From Caldilineaceae bacterium bin34 (GTDB taxonomy: Bacteria > Chloroflexota > Anaerolineae > Caldilineales > Caldilineaceae), in the NCBI GenBank assembly GCA_002238555.1, contig MPMO01000010.1, positions 41,008 through 105,007 on the forward strand: a DNA stretch of 64,000 nucleotides, given 5' to 3'. Position numbers and translations under genes: made by a program. Under the pieces are notes generated by a model. That model was not told where the DNA came from. It did not search any database and was given only the letters and a program-made list of their open reading frames with translations. Shown piece after piece: positions 39,152 to 49,500 of this stretch (position 1 is its first letter; each line of letters begins with the position of its first letter).

Positions 39152-40090
39152 ATGGGCCTGCGGCAATCGCCCGCCATGCTTCAGGAACACTTCCTATCCC
39201 GCAGCCGTCGGCACGAGTCGCTGATGGGTTGGCTGTTCGCCACCCCGTGGGTACTGGGCCTGCTGCTGTTCAACCTGTTCCCGTTCGTGTATTCGTTCGG
39301 GCTGAGCCTGACCAGCTTCCGGATCGGCTACCCCACCGAATTCATCTGGTTCGGCAACTACGTGGAGATGTTCACGGACGACCCGGTGTTCGGGAAATCC
39401 TTCGGCAACACGGCGTACTTCGTGGCGCTCGGCGTGCCGTTGGGGCTCGTGACCTCGCTGTTGCTGGCCCTGCTCCTCAACCAGAAAGTCGTGGGCGTAC
39501 CCCTGTTTCGCACGATGGTGTTTGTGCCGTCGATCGTGGCCGGGGTGGCCGTGGCCCTGCTGTGGCTGTGGATTCTCGATCCGAACATCGGCCTGGTGAA
39601 CCACCTGCTGCGCGAAATCGGGATCCGCAGCCCTCCGTTGTGGCTGCAGGACGAGGATTGGGCCAAGCCGGCCCTGATTGTGATGACGCTGACCGGCGCC
39701 GGCGGCGCCACGATGGTGATCTTCCTGGCCGGCCTCCAAAACATTCCCACCGAACTCTACGACGCGGCCCGCATTGACGGTGCGAACAGCCTGCGGCAGT
39801 TCTTCTTCGTCACCATTCCGATGTTGTCGCCCGTAATCCTGTTCAACACCATCACCGGCATCATCGGCGCGTTTCAGGTCTTCACACTGGCCTACGTGGC
39901 CACGGGCGGGCTGGGCGGTCCCAACAACTCGACCATGTTCTACGCCCTGTACCTGTACAACATCTCGTTCTGGTGGGGCCGCTTCGGACTGGGGGCCGCG
40001 ATGGCGTGGTTCATGTTTGTGGTGATCATGGTGTTCACCATGGCGCAGCTCGCGTTGTCGAAGCGCTGGGTCTTCTACGCCGGCGAGTAG
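39152..40090 (+). CDS. Sugar ABC transporter permease (MalF-like)
   Basis: Inner-membrane permease with six helices and the EAA-like loop typical of binding-protein-dependent permeases (ELYDAARIDGANSLRQFFFV). N-terminus SRSRRHESLMGWLFATPWVL matches the family. The start may be the ATG at 39176 (MLQEHFLSRS); neither has a clear ribosome-binding site. Works with the binding protein upstream and the second permease downstream. Confidence 0.93.
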   Translation: MGLRQSPAMLQEHFLSRSRRHESLMGWLFATPWVLGLLLFNLFPFVYSFGLSLTSFRIGYPTEFIWFGNYVEMFTDDPVFGKSFGNTAYFVALGVPLGLVTSLLLALLLNQKVVGVPLFRTMVFVPSIVAGVAVALLWLWILDPNIGLVNHLLREIGIRSPPLWLQDEDWAKPALIVMTLTGAGGATMVIFLAGLQNIPTELYDAARIDGANSLRQFFFVTIPMLSPVILFNTITGIIGAFQVFTLAYVATGGLGGPNNSTMFYALYLYNISFWWGRFGLGAAMAWFMFVVIMVFTMAQLALSKRWVFYAGE

Positions 40091-40104
40091 GCAATCGAAC
40101 CCAC

Positions 40105-40989
40105 ATGGCGACCACTGCCACCCAACCCCGCACCCTCGGAACTGGTCGGCGGTCCAGGATCCACTGGATCGGGATCATCCACAAGATCTTTGTCTATGTG
40201 CTGCTGGTGTCGATTTCCCTCTTCTTCTTCTTTCCGCTGCTGTGGATGATGACCACAGCCATCAAACCCACCAGCCAAATGTTCCAGATCCCTCCGATCT
40301 GGATCCCCAAGCCACCGCAGTGGGATGTGTTCCACACCACCTGGAACCGCACAAACTTCAACGTCTACCTTGGCAACACCTTGCTGATCACGATCCTGTC
40401 GATGATCGGGCGCGTCGGCAGTTGTGCGCTGGTCGGATTTTCGTTCGCCCGCCTGCGCTGGCCCGGCAAGAACGTATTGTTTCTCATTACGTTGAGCACG
40501 ATGATGCTGCCGTTCCAGGTCCTGATGATTCCGCAGTTCCTCATCTTCAAGGAAATTGGCTGGATCAACACCCACTATCCCCTGTGGGTGCCGGCCTTCG
40601 GCGGAGCCGCGTTCTACATCTTCCTGATGCGCCAGTACTTCATGACCATGCCGCGGGAGCTGGACGACGCAGCCAAGATTGACGGCTGCGGCTGGCTGGG
40701 CATCTTCTGGCGGATCCTGCTACCGCTATCGCATCCGGCCCTGGCCACCATCGCCATTTTCACGTTCATGTCCCAGTGGAACTCCTTCCTGGAGCCGCTG
40801 ATCTTCCTCTCCTCGTCCAAGAAATACACGCTGGCCCTGGGTCTGGCCATGTTCCGGGACCAGTTCGATGTGGATTGGAATGCCATCATGGCCATGTCGT
40901 TCCTGATGGTTCTGCCCTGCCTGACCATCTTCTTCCTGGCTCAGAAATACTTCATCCAGGGAATCTCGACCACCGGTCTCAAGGGTTGA
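40105..40989 (+). CDS. Sugar ABC transporter permease (MalG-like)
   Basis: Second permease subunit (294 residues, six helices) with the EAA motif MPRELDDAAKIDGCGWLGIF and the usual C-terminal FFLAQKYFIQGISTTGLKG. I chose the ATG at 40105, 14 bp after the first permease stop; the frame is open further upstream inside the preceding gene. Confidence 0.94.
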   Translation: MATTATQPRTLGTGRRSRIHWIGIIHKIFVYVLLVSISLFFFFPLLWMMTTAIKPTSQMFQIPPIWIPKPPQWDVFHTTWNRTNFNVYLGNTLLITILSMIGRVGSCALVGFSFARLRWPGKNVLFLITLSTMMLPFQVLMIPQFLIFKEIGWINTHYPLWVPAFGGAAFYIFLMRQYFMTMPRELDDAAKIDGCGWLGIFWRILLPLSHPALATIAIFTFMSQWNSFLEPLIFLSSSKKYTLALGLAMFRDQFDVDWNAIMAMSFLMVLPCLTIFFLAQKYFIQGISTTGLKG

Positions 40990-41767
40990 TCCGCCGCTGT
41001 CTGATCCTCCCCTTCCTGCTGAGTGCCCCACCCTACATCCGCAGAACGTGCAAGCCGAGTTCACGAACACGGCCGCGCGGCGCGCTCCTGGAGATGCCCG
41101 CGGTGGTTGCTTCCGGTGCCGCTGGATGCCGGCCGTTCCATGTTCCAGGCCGGATTCCCAACCCAACGCCACGCCAACTGTTCCGATCCGGCGTGGTTGC
41201 CTCAGCCAGCAGATCCTCCGTTCGTGGAGCACAACCATGGGTGTCGCGATGATGCAGTGCAGCCGCCGTGCCGTCGACCGCCTTTGGGCACCGCTGCGTT
41301 TGGCAAGTAAGTACGGGCCTGTCCCCGCGGTGCTCGTCGCACCTGCCACTTGGACCAAGACTGAACGCTTCCGGAAATGAATTCGCCACGATGCCCGGGC
41401 AAGTCCGACACACTCGGTTGGACCCGTAGGCCTGAAGGCTGTCTGTTCAAGTTGCTGCCGACAGTCTCAAGCCAGCTACACTAACTGCGCGATTGGGACT
41501 CGCCCGGCACCGGTGCCAACAGACCCTTTGGAACGATGCCGGCAAGTTGCATCCAGGCAGGGGCCAACTCCGATCCCGCGAAGACATCCAGATGTTGCCG
41601 GGTTGGTCCCCTCCGGCCGGACGCAACCTTCCAAGCATGGCAAGGCCCCAAAAACCCATGTGACAATACCGCTGGCGAGTAACAGCCATCTTCCTGGTGC
41701 GCTCGGGTTCAGAGGGCGGAATCCAGGTACTGCCCAAACCAAATTAATACACGAAGTGGACATCACC
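40990..41767. other. Intergenic region
   Basis: About 780 bp with no recognisable gene. Short frames on both strands lack conserved sequence. A TACACT at 41477-41482 may be part of a promoter for the LysM gene, but the -35 partner is poorly spaced. Confidence 0.5.
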
Positions 41768-42877
41768 ATGCTCATGCGCGGATTTGCCGTCCGGTTGGGG
41801 TTGATACCGTTGCTCTGCCTGTTGGCATGGGCCACCTCGCTGGCCGGACCACCTGTGATGGCACAGGATTCGGATGAACCAAACGAACTTCCAACGTACG
41901 AGGTGCAGAACGGAGACACGCTTCTGGGACTTGCACAACAGTTTGGTGTGCCGGTCGAGGTGCTTGTGGCCCTCAACAACCTGGAAGAGTCTGCGGGCCT
42001 GATCCTCATCGGCCAACAGCTGTTGCTCCCCTCGTTTGCCAGTCAACCCAACCAGGAATCCGGCGAGGAATCCGGCTGTGCAACACCCCATGTGGTTGTG
42101 GAAGGCGACACCCTTTGGGGCCTGGCCGACGGTTGGGATGTGACCATTGAACGCCTTCGGGAACTGAACGGTCTGCAGGCAGGGGAGTTTCTGCTGCTAG
42201 GCGAGACCGTCTGCGGTCCCCCGGTCGACCCGGATCCCCAGGAGATTGGAGCGGACGAACAGGGCGACGCCGAAGGACCGCGGAGGCAGCCGGCATTCGA
42301 TCCCGGGTGGATTGTCCACCCCACCGAGGCCTTTTGGTACACGGTCAATCTGGGCGACACCCTGGCGTGGGTGTCCGCGCGTTACGGATTGACCACGGAA
42401 GCCTTGGCGGACGCCAACGACCTGCATCCCGATGACGACATTCAGCCGGGCCAGTTGTTGCAGGTACCGGCAAGCACTGCCGCCAGGAAACCGTGGACCG
42501 CCCGCTATTGGGCCGTTCCGGACCTTTCGGGGGAGCCGCTGCTGACCCGCGGTGAAGATGCCGTCGCACACAATTGGGTGAACGGCGCGCCTGCGGACTC
42601 GCTTCCATCCGATTCGTTCAGCGCCGAATGGACAGGTGATTTCGACTTCGCCGCCGCGACCTATCGCTTCATCGGCCTGGCCGACCAGGGAGTACGCGTG
42701 TTCCTGAACGATGACCTGTTGCTGGACAATTGGGATGGCGAAACGGCCGGACCTCTCACCGTCGACACCGTGCTCGAAGCCGGCACGCATTCCGTGCGAG
42801 TTGAGTATTGGGAGGAAACCGGTCCGGCCATGGTCTACGTATTCTGGTTCCAGTCGGTGCCCGCCACCCCCGAATGA
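41768..42877 (+). CDS. Secreted protein with three LysM domains and a PA14-like domain
   Basis: Exported 369-residue protein: signal peptide (residues 1-31, LGLIPLLCLLAWATSLAG, cleavage near VMAQD), LysM domains at about 44-88 (YEVQNGDTLLGLAQQFGVPV), 108-148 (HVVVEGDTLWGLADGWDVTI) and 190-234 (WYTVNLGDTLAWVSARYGLT), then a PA14-like beta domain to the end (ARYWAVPDLSGEPLLTRGED, NWVNGAPADSLPSDSFSAEW, FIGLADQGVRVFLNDDLLLD). LysM binds peptidoglycan or other N-acetylglucosamine glycans and PA14 binds carbohydrate. Likely a cell-surface glycan-binding protein; no catalytic domain. ATG 41768 chosen as it precedes the signal peptide. Confidence 0.88.
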   Translation: MLMRGFAVRLGLIPLLCLLAWATSLAGPPVMAQDSDEPNELPTYEVQNGDTLLGLAQQFGVPVEVLVALNNLEESAGLILIGQQLLLPSFASQPNQESGEESGCATPHVVVEGDTLWGLADGWDVTIERLRELNGLQAGEFLLLGETVCGPPVDPDPQEIGADEQGDAEGPRRQPAFDPGWIVHPTEAFWYTVNLGDTLAWVSARYGLTTEALADANDLHPDDDIQPGQLLQVPASTAARKPWTARYWAVPDLSGEPLLTRGEDAVAHNWVNGAPADSLPSDSFSAEWTGDFDFAAATYRFIGLADQGVRVFLNDDLLLDNWDGETAGPLTVDTVLEAGTHSVRVEYWEETGPAMVYVFWFQSVPATPE

Positions 42878-42954
42878 GCCAACCCCGACGGCATTTGTCC
42901 GGAAGGTTGGCTGGCGGACCATCGCAGCGTCCCTCCACAGTTTGCCGAGTTGTG

Positions 42955-42983
42955 TTGGGTCAAGGCCGCAGGCATGCGATAAT
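42955..42983 (+). promoter_or_regulatory. Sigma-70-like promoter upstream of the repeat lipoprotein
   Basis: TTGGGT at 42955-42960, a 17-bp spacer and GATAAT at 42978-42983. It lies about 280 bp before the ATG at 43264, within the 386-bp gap 42878-43263, which has no gene. Confidence 0.55.
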
Positions 42984-43263
42984 GTGTATTGGATGGCAGC
43001 ACCCGGTTCGGTGGCCTCGCGATATTCGTTGAGCCCGGGCCTTGGTTGTTGTGCGGAGCCTGCCGCGGGTACTTCCGGGCAGGTGCCCCATCCCGGGTTT
43101 GAAGTGAGGTTGACAGGGTCCGGTCATTCTGCTGAAGGCTGTTTACGGGGCTTGTCGGGAATGCGGAATGGGACCTTGTTCCGCCGTCTCGCCAAGATCG
43201 GGTGTCGTCCTGCTCCCCACGTCAGTCTCGGACCTTGACAGGGCTAGCCACAAGTAGATCCCC

Positions 43264-46200
43264 ATGACCATTCGCCGTGCCCTGCGGCTCATGCAATCGC
43301 TGACGTTCGTGGGGACTGTCGCCGCCTTGGTGTTGTGCGCATCGTCCCTGGCCGCGTGTACCGCCTCCTTGGCCGGAGTGAATGTCAACCAGGCCGAAAC
43401 CGCGGTGGAAGCGGCCGCGGCCGCTTCCCTCGACCAAGTGCCTCAAACCCTGCAACAAGTCGCAGGCCAAATCACCACCCTGGACTCGCAGCTCGAACAG
43501 GTGCGGAGTGTCGAGGCCAGCCTCCAGCAAGCCCGGCCGGCACAGGCCGTTGCCGGAGTGGCCGAGCAACTGCAGCAGTTGGCGGACCAGGCACAGCGGG
43601 AGGATGGTCGGCCCCTTCAGTTGGACGTACAGTTGGAACCTGCCCTGAACCTGCTGGACTCCGCGGCGCGCCGCGCCAACCAACTTGACCGGACGTTGGA
43701 TGACATCGACAGGGTCGCAAGCCTCGCACCAAACCTTTCGCGTTCGTTGAACAGCCGTCCAAGCCTGGTCGAATCAGTGAATTCGCTACCGACTCCGGGT
43801 GGGATCAACGATGTCGATTACCTGATCGATCCCACCCCGTATCTACAGTCCTTCGCGTTAAGTGTGGAGGCATTCCAGGACTGGGCAGCGGCTCTGGGCA
43901 GCCCGTTCGCCGGTTCCGCGACCTCGGACAACACGCCGACCCTGGATCTGGCACCGTACATGCTGGCGGCGTTTGAGTTCATGGCAGGCACCGAAACAAC
44001 CCTGATTCAGTTCAACGCGGCATTGACCGCGTTCCTGCAGGCCGGGCAGTTGGGAACGGACATCGCCGGCGCCACCAGGATGGGCACCGAGTTCGCGGAA
44101 TCCTTGGCGCAGTCCTTGGGGACCTTGGATGTCCAACGGACCGACCTTGATCAGGTGGGCCCGTTCCTGGAAGCCGTTCCGGCCCAAGGAGCCACGCTTC
44201 TGTTGCAGGCGCAACAGGCAACAAAACGCCTGGAGACCGCCACCGGTACCGGTCAGATGCAGCAAGTGGACATCCCGGTGGCAGCAGCCCTTGACATCAT
44301 GGGCCGGATTGCCCGCAACAGCGGACAGGCCGGCCACTTGGTGGAAGAGACTCTCCAACTCACTCCCGAACTGGCCAATGCCATTGGCCAACGGGAACGG
44401 GCATCCGTTGCCCTGATGCAACTGTCGGGCACCCTGGAAGCATTGAACAGGGCCCTGGTGCTGCAACCCGACCAGCAACAGGCCATCATCCATGCCACCG
44501 CCTTGGTTCAGTCATGGGCCATCCAGGCATCGGGCCTGTATCCCGAAGCCGTCATTGACTTCAGGGCGGCTGCCCACCTTGATCCCCAAATCGACACGCT
44601 TGCGGGATTGCTTGACCAGGTGGAACTGGAGCTGCAGGAGTTGAGTTCCGCCTTGATCGGCTTTGACCAGGCTTTCCGGGATGCGCCCGAGTTGGCGGAT
44701 GTCATCGTTTCCCAAGTCGGTGCAGGCGTCAATCCGGCCCTGTCTTCGGAGGCGCTGAACCTCCTGAACCAGCTGCTCGTACTGGATCCCGACCAGCAGC
44801 AAGCCCTGGCCCATGGTGTCATGCTGATGCAGGCTTGGGTTGCCGAGGCCTCAACCCTATTTCCCGATGCCGTCTCGACCACGGTCCCGGCGTTGGATCT
44901 CGAACCGCAGGTCGCCGCCCTCGTCGCGTTGCTGCATCGGGCGGAACCGCAAGTGCAACAACTGGATTCAACCTTGACCGGCGTTGACCGGGCTCTCCGG
45001 AACGCTCCCGCCCTGGCGGCATTCCTCGCCTCCCAAATCGAGGCCGGAATCGATCCGGCGCGGTCCTTGGAAACACTGAACGTCCTAAACCGGGTGCTCG
45101 TGCTGGATCCCGAACAACAGCAGGCCCTGGCCCACACGGTCCCCTTGATTCAGGCATGGGTTGCCGAAGTCGGCTCCACCGCGACTCCGGTGCTGGATCT
45201 CGAACCGCAGGTCGCCGCCCTCACCGCATTGCTGAGCCAGGCGGAACCGCAAGTGCTACAGCTGGATTCAGCCTTGCCCGGTGTTGACCAGGCGTTGCAA
45301 GGTGTCCCCGGGCTGGCCACTCTCATTGCCTCACAAATCGAGGCAGGCGTCGAGCCGATCCCGGCCTTGGAGGCGCTGAACGTCCTGCACCAGGTGCTCG
45401 TGCTGGATCCCGAACAGCAACAGTCCATGGCCCGCACGATATCCCTGATGGGGGCCTGGGTTGCCGAGACCTCAACCCTGTTCCCCGGAGCCATCCCCGC
45501 CACGGCCCCGGCGTTGGATCTCGAACCGCAGGCCGCCGCCCTCGCCGCGTTGCTGAGCCGGGCGGAACCGCAAGTGCAACAGTTGGATGCGACCTTGAGC
45601 GGAGTGGACCGGGCACTGCAAGACACCGCCGATCTGACTGCGTTCATCGCCTCCCAAATCGATGCGGGCGTCGATCCGGCTCCGTCCTTGGAGGCACTGG
45701 GCATCCTGCACCAGGTGCTCGTGCTGGATCCCGAACAGCAGCAGGCCCTGGCCCGCACGGTCCCCCTGCTTCAGACATGGGCTGCGGACGTCACAACCCT
45801 GTTGCCCGGTACCGTCTCCACCATCGGCCCGGAAGTGGATCTTGAACCGCAAACCACTGCACTGGCCGGCCTGTTGATCGGCACCGCACTGGGGGCGCAA
45901 AGACTGAACGATGCCCTGTCCGGTGTGGACCTGGCCCTACAGCGCACTCCCGAACTGGTCGATGCCGTCGTGCAACTCAACGCGGCCTCCGACCTGCTGC
46001 TGTTCCTGGAAGCCCCCGAACTCCTGAACTGGACCGCGGCACCAGCCGTCGACCCATTCCGGGTGCTGGTCGACTCGGCTGCACAGCTGGAAGGTTGGGC
46101 CGACCAACTGACCGGCCTGGTACCGGGTGCCGGCGCGGGCACCATCGATCTGGACCCGCAACTGGTGGCGGCCTTCGACTTCCTCGGACGCGCGCAGGCA

Positions 46201-46416
46201 CACATGCTGCAACTCAACACGGCCCTGGTCCGTCTGGAACTCGCTGCGCAACAAGCGCCGCACCTGACCTATGCGGGAGCGGGTGAAGGGATTGCCAGCA
46301 TTGTGGCAGGCCCATTGGGAACCGCCGGGCGCACCGTGCAGGCCATTGCCTCCGGCACCGAAGCGGTGGCGGCACTCGAGCTTGGAGAAGGACCGCAGCC
46401 GCAGGGTGAACCCTAG
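43264..46416 (+). CDS. Repeat-containing lipoprotein; upstream part of an amber-interrupted gene
   Basis: 1050 codons. Signal peptide with lipobox SLAAC (about residue 32), then almost entirely helical, Ala/Leu/Gln-rich sequence. The central part has at least five degenerate repeats of about 100-108 residues (300-324 bp) centred on LVLDPEQQQALA, QAWVAE, DLEPQVAALxALL and QLDSxLxGVDRAL. No known domain recognised. The frame ends at TAG 46414-46416, between two GPQPQ-encoding stretches, and then stays open in the same frame into the TPR protein. Sequence after the stop is homologous to the repeat before it, so this is probably the N-terminal half of a longer lipoprotein of about 2227 codons. 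Confidence 0.8.
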   Translation: MTIRRALRLMQSLTFVGTVAALVLCASSLAACTASLAGVNVNQAETAVEAAAAASLDQVPQTLQQVAGQITTLDSQLEQVRSVEASLQQARPAQAVAGVAEQLQQLADQAQREDGRPLQLDVQLEPALNLLDSAARRANQLDRTLDDIDRVASLAPNLSRSLNSRPSLVESVNSLPTPGGINDVDYLIDPTPYLQSFALSVEAFQDWAAALGSPFAGSATSDNTPTLDLAPYMLAAFEFMAGTETTLIQFNAALTAFLQAGQLGTDIAGATRMGTEFAESLAQSLGTLDVQRTDLDQVGPFLEAVPAQGATLLLQAQQATKRLETATGTGQMQQVDIPVAAALDIMGRIARNSGQAGHLVEETLQLTPELANAIGQRERASVALMQLSGTLEALNRALVLQPDQQQAIIHATALVQSWAIQASGLYPEAVIDFRAAAHLDPQIDTLAGLLDQVELELQELSSALIGFDQAFRDAPELADVIVSQVGAGVNPALSSEALNLLNQLLVLDPDQQQALAHGVMLMQAWVAEASTLFPDAVSTTVPALDLEPQVAALVALLHRAEPQVQQLDSTLTGVDRALRNAPALAAFLASQIEAGIDPARSLETLNVLNRVLVLDPEQQQALAHTVPLIQAWVAEVGSTATPVLDLEPQVAALTALLSQAEPQVLQLDSALPGVDQALQGVPGLATLIASQIEAGVEPIPALEALNVLHQVLVLDPEQQQSMARTISLMGAWVAETSTLFPGAIPATAPALDLEPQAAALAALLSRAEPQVQQLDATLSGVDRALQDTADLTAFIASQIDAGVDPAPSLEALGILHQVLVLDPEQQQALARTVPLLQTWAADVTTLLPGTVSTIGPEVDLEPQTTALAGLLIGTALGAQRLNDALSGVDLALQRTPELVDAVVQLNAASDLLLFLEAPELLNWTAAPAVDPFRVLVDSAAQLEGWADQLTGLVPGAGAGTIDLDPQLVAAFDFLGRAQAHMLQLNTALVRLELAAQQAPHLTYAGAGEGIASIVAGPLGTAGRTVQAIASGTEAVAALELGEGPQPQGEP
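46414..46416 (+). other. In-frame amber codon between the lipoprotein and TPR parts
   Basis: The TAG is flanked by CCGCAGCCGCAGG on both sides; a single C-to-T change from CAG (Gln) would explain it. No other stop interrupts 43264-49944 in this frame. Confidence 0.75.
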
Positions 46417-46590
46417 GGCCCGCAGCCGCAGGTTGAGCGCGGGAGCCGGGAACTGGTCCAGGTTCTTGGCACGCCCCCCCGCCTGGTCGAGGGCATCGGC
46501 CGGCAAGCCGGTGAGGCCGGTTCCCTGATTGGTCCGCTGGCCGCGTCGGATCAACCACTGCAACTACAACCCGCTCCACGGCTGGTCGGC

Positions 46591-49500
46591 ATGTTCCGGT
46601 CCATATCCGCCACCAGCGCGCTCGCACAGGGATGGGCGTATGAACTGGCAGGCAGGTATCCGGAGGCGGTGTCCGGATACAGCCAGGCACTCCACTTCAA
46701 TCCGGAGTTGACGTGGGCGCTGAGTGCCAGGGGGCGCGTCCGATGGCATCTGGGCCAACTGACCGAAGCGTTGGCAGACCTGGATCAGGCCATCCTTCTG
46801 GATCCCCGGCTGGCCGAAGCGCACCGGCTCCGCGGCCATGTGTACCGCGAGCTGGGCCAGCCGTTGCAGGCGGTCAGCAACTACGATGAAGCCCTGCGCC
46901 TCAGTCCCGACGATGCCGCCACACTCATTGGCCGCGGGGAGCTCAACGAACTGCTTGGGCATCCGCTGTTTGCCATCCGCGACTTTACACAGGCCATTCG
47001 GCTGGCTCCCAGATCCGCGGTTGCCTACTACAACCGCGGCCAGGTCTTCCGGGATCTGGGCCAGGCCCAACAAGCCGTTGACGACTTTGACCAGGCCATC
47101 CGATACAGACCCTTGTTTGCACCGGCCTACAACGCACGGGGCGCGGTCCTGGAGAGCCTGCAGCGTTACCAGGAAGCCCTGAACGACCTGAACGAGGCCG
47201 TGCGTCTCGCCCCCGACATGGCCGACGCCTTCCACAACCGCGGCACCGTGTATCTGAAACTGGAACAGATACAGCGGGCATGGGACGACTTCAACCGGGC
47301 CCTGGCACTGAACCCCGACTTCGCCGTCGCCTACAACAGCCGGGGCACGATCCTGTTGCAGTTGGGCAGGGCCATGGAAGCCCTGGCCGACTTTGATGCC
47401 GCCATCCGGTTGCAGCCGGACTTCGGGCCGGCACTCCGCAACCGGGGCACGGCGTATCAGACAACGGGACTCCTGGAAGAAGCCGTCAGCGACTACTCGC
47501 GCGCCATCGAACTGGAACCCAACGAACCGATCACCTACATCTACCGGGCCAGCGCCTACGACCAGATGGGCCGCCCGCGGGATGCCGTGGCCGACTTCAG
47601 CGAAGCGATTGAGCTCGATCCCAACCAGGCACCGGTCTTTTACGATCGGGGAGTTCTGCAGCAGGAACTGGGACGTCTGAGGGATGCGTTGCACGACTTC
47701 GACCAGGCGATTCGTCTGGAGCCCGATTTCACCGCCGCCTATCACGACCGCGCCATTGTGAAGACGGGCCTGGGACGCCTGGGGGAGGCCCTGGCCGACT
47801 TCTCGGCGGCGATCCGCCTCGACCCCGATTTCCTGGCGGCCTATCTCAACCGGGCCAGGCTGCACTTGGGCCTTCAACAGTACATGGAGGCCGTTCAGGA
47901 CTTTGGCGAAGCCATCCGCCTGGACCCGGATCTCTTCGAGGCCCACTACCAGCGCGGCCTCGTCCGCCACCTTCAGTTCGGGCAGTTGGAAGAGGCGGCA
48001 GCCGACTTCACGGAGGCCATCCGGATCACGCCCGACCATGCCGATGCCCACAACCGCCGGGGCGAAGTCCAGGCCGCCCTGGGCAACCCGTATGACGCAC
48101 AGGACGACTTCGACGAGGCGTTGCGGTTGGAACCCGAACACACGGCAGCCCTGTACAACCGCGGCCTGGTGTTCCTGGAACTCGACCGGCCTCGGGATGC
48201 GCTGGACGATTTCGACGCAGTGGACCGGTTGGCTCCCGGCCAGGCCACGGTCCATCACCACCGCGGCCAGGCCCGCGAAGCGTTGGGGTTCCTCGGAGCA
48301 GCCTTGGACGACTACCACGCAGCCATCCGGCTGGATCCGGACTACACCGAGGCCTATTTCCGGAGGGGACAAGTCCTCCAGCAGTTCGACAGGCTCACGG
48401 AGGCACTCCAGGACTACACCGCGGCCATCCGTTTGGATCCCCAACTGGCCGCCGCCTGGTTCCGCCGTTCCGAAGTCCTGACGGCCCTGGAACTGCCGGT
48501 GCCGGCCCTGAGCGACCTGGCCATGGTTCTCCGCCTCGACCCGGCCCATGTCCAGGCCTGGCTCAACCGGGGCGTTCTGCGCCAGGAGCAGGGAGACACC
48601 GCGAGGGCACTGGCCGACTACACCGAGGCGTTGCGCCTGGATCCGGACTTGGCAGCGGCCTACCGGAACCGAAGCACCATCCATCTTGAGAATGCCAGGC
48701 TTCCGGAAGCACTGAGCGACCTCGATGCGTTGATCGAACTGTCGCCCGCAGAAGCCAACGCCTACTACACCAGGGGCAATGTTCACAAGACGCTGGACCA
48801 CCCCGAAGAAGCCCTGCAGGACTACAACCGGGCGGTTCGACTGGGGATTGAAGAGACATTCCTGTACTACAACCGGGGTACAGTCAAGATTGTCCTGGGG
48901 CTGACCCGGGAGGCCGTGGAGGACTTCACCGCAGCCCTGCAACTGACGGCGGACCATGTCCCGGCCCTGCACAGCCGGGCCCGCGCCCATCAGGCCCTGG
49001 GCAACCTGGAGCCGGCATTGAGCGATCTGACCGAAGTCATCCGTTTGGATCCCGCCAATGCAATCGCGTTCAACGACCGGGGCATGGTGCAGCAGGAGCT
49101 GCAAATGCCCAACGCAGCCATTGCCGACTTCGACGAAGCGTTGTGGTTGGATCCAACGTATGCCGCGGCCTTCCACAACCGGGCGTTCGCCAAGCTGTCG
49201 GTACGCCGTTACCGGAACGCCATCGCCGACTTCACCTCCGCACTGGAACTGGAACCCGACTACGCCAGCGCTTTCCATGGCCGCGGCAGTGCCTGGTGGG
49301 CCTTGGTGGATCACACGAAGGCCCTGGCCGACTTCAACGAGGCGATCCGGCTGAATCCCACCGAGGCCGATGCCTTCGGCCAGCGCGGGCAGGTCTTCCT
49401 GTACATGGGCCTGTTCGACGAAGCCCTGGCCGACTTTGATCAGGCCATCGCACTCAATCCCGAGGCCGCCCGCACCTACTGCGATCGGGGATTGGTCTAC

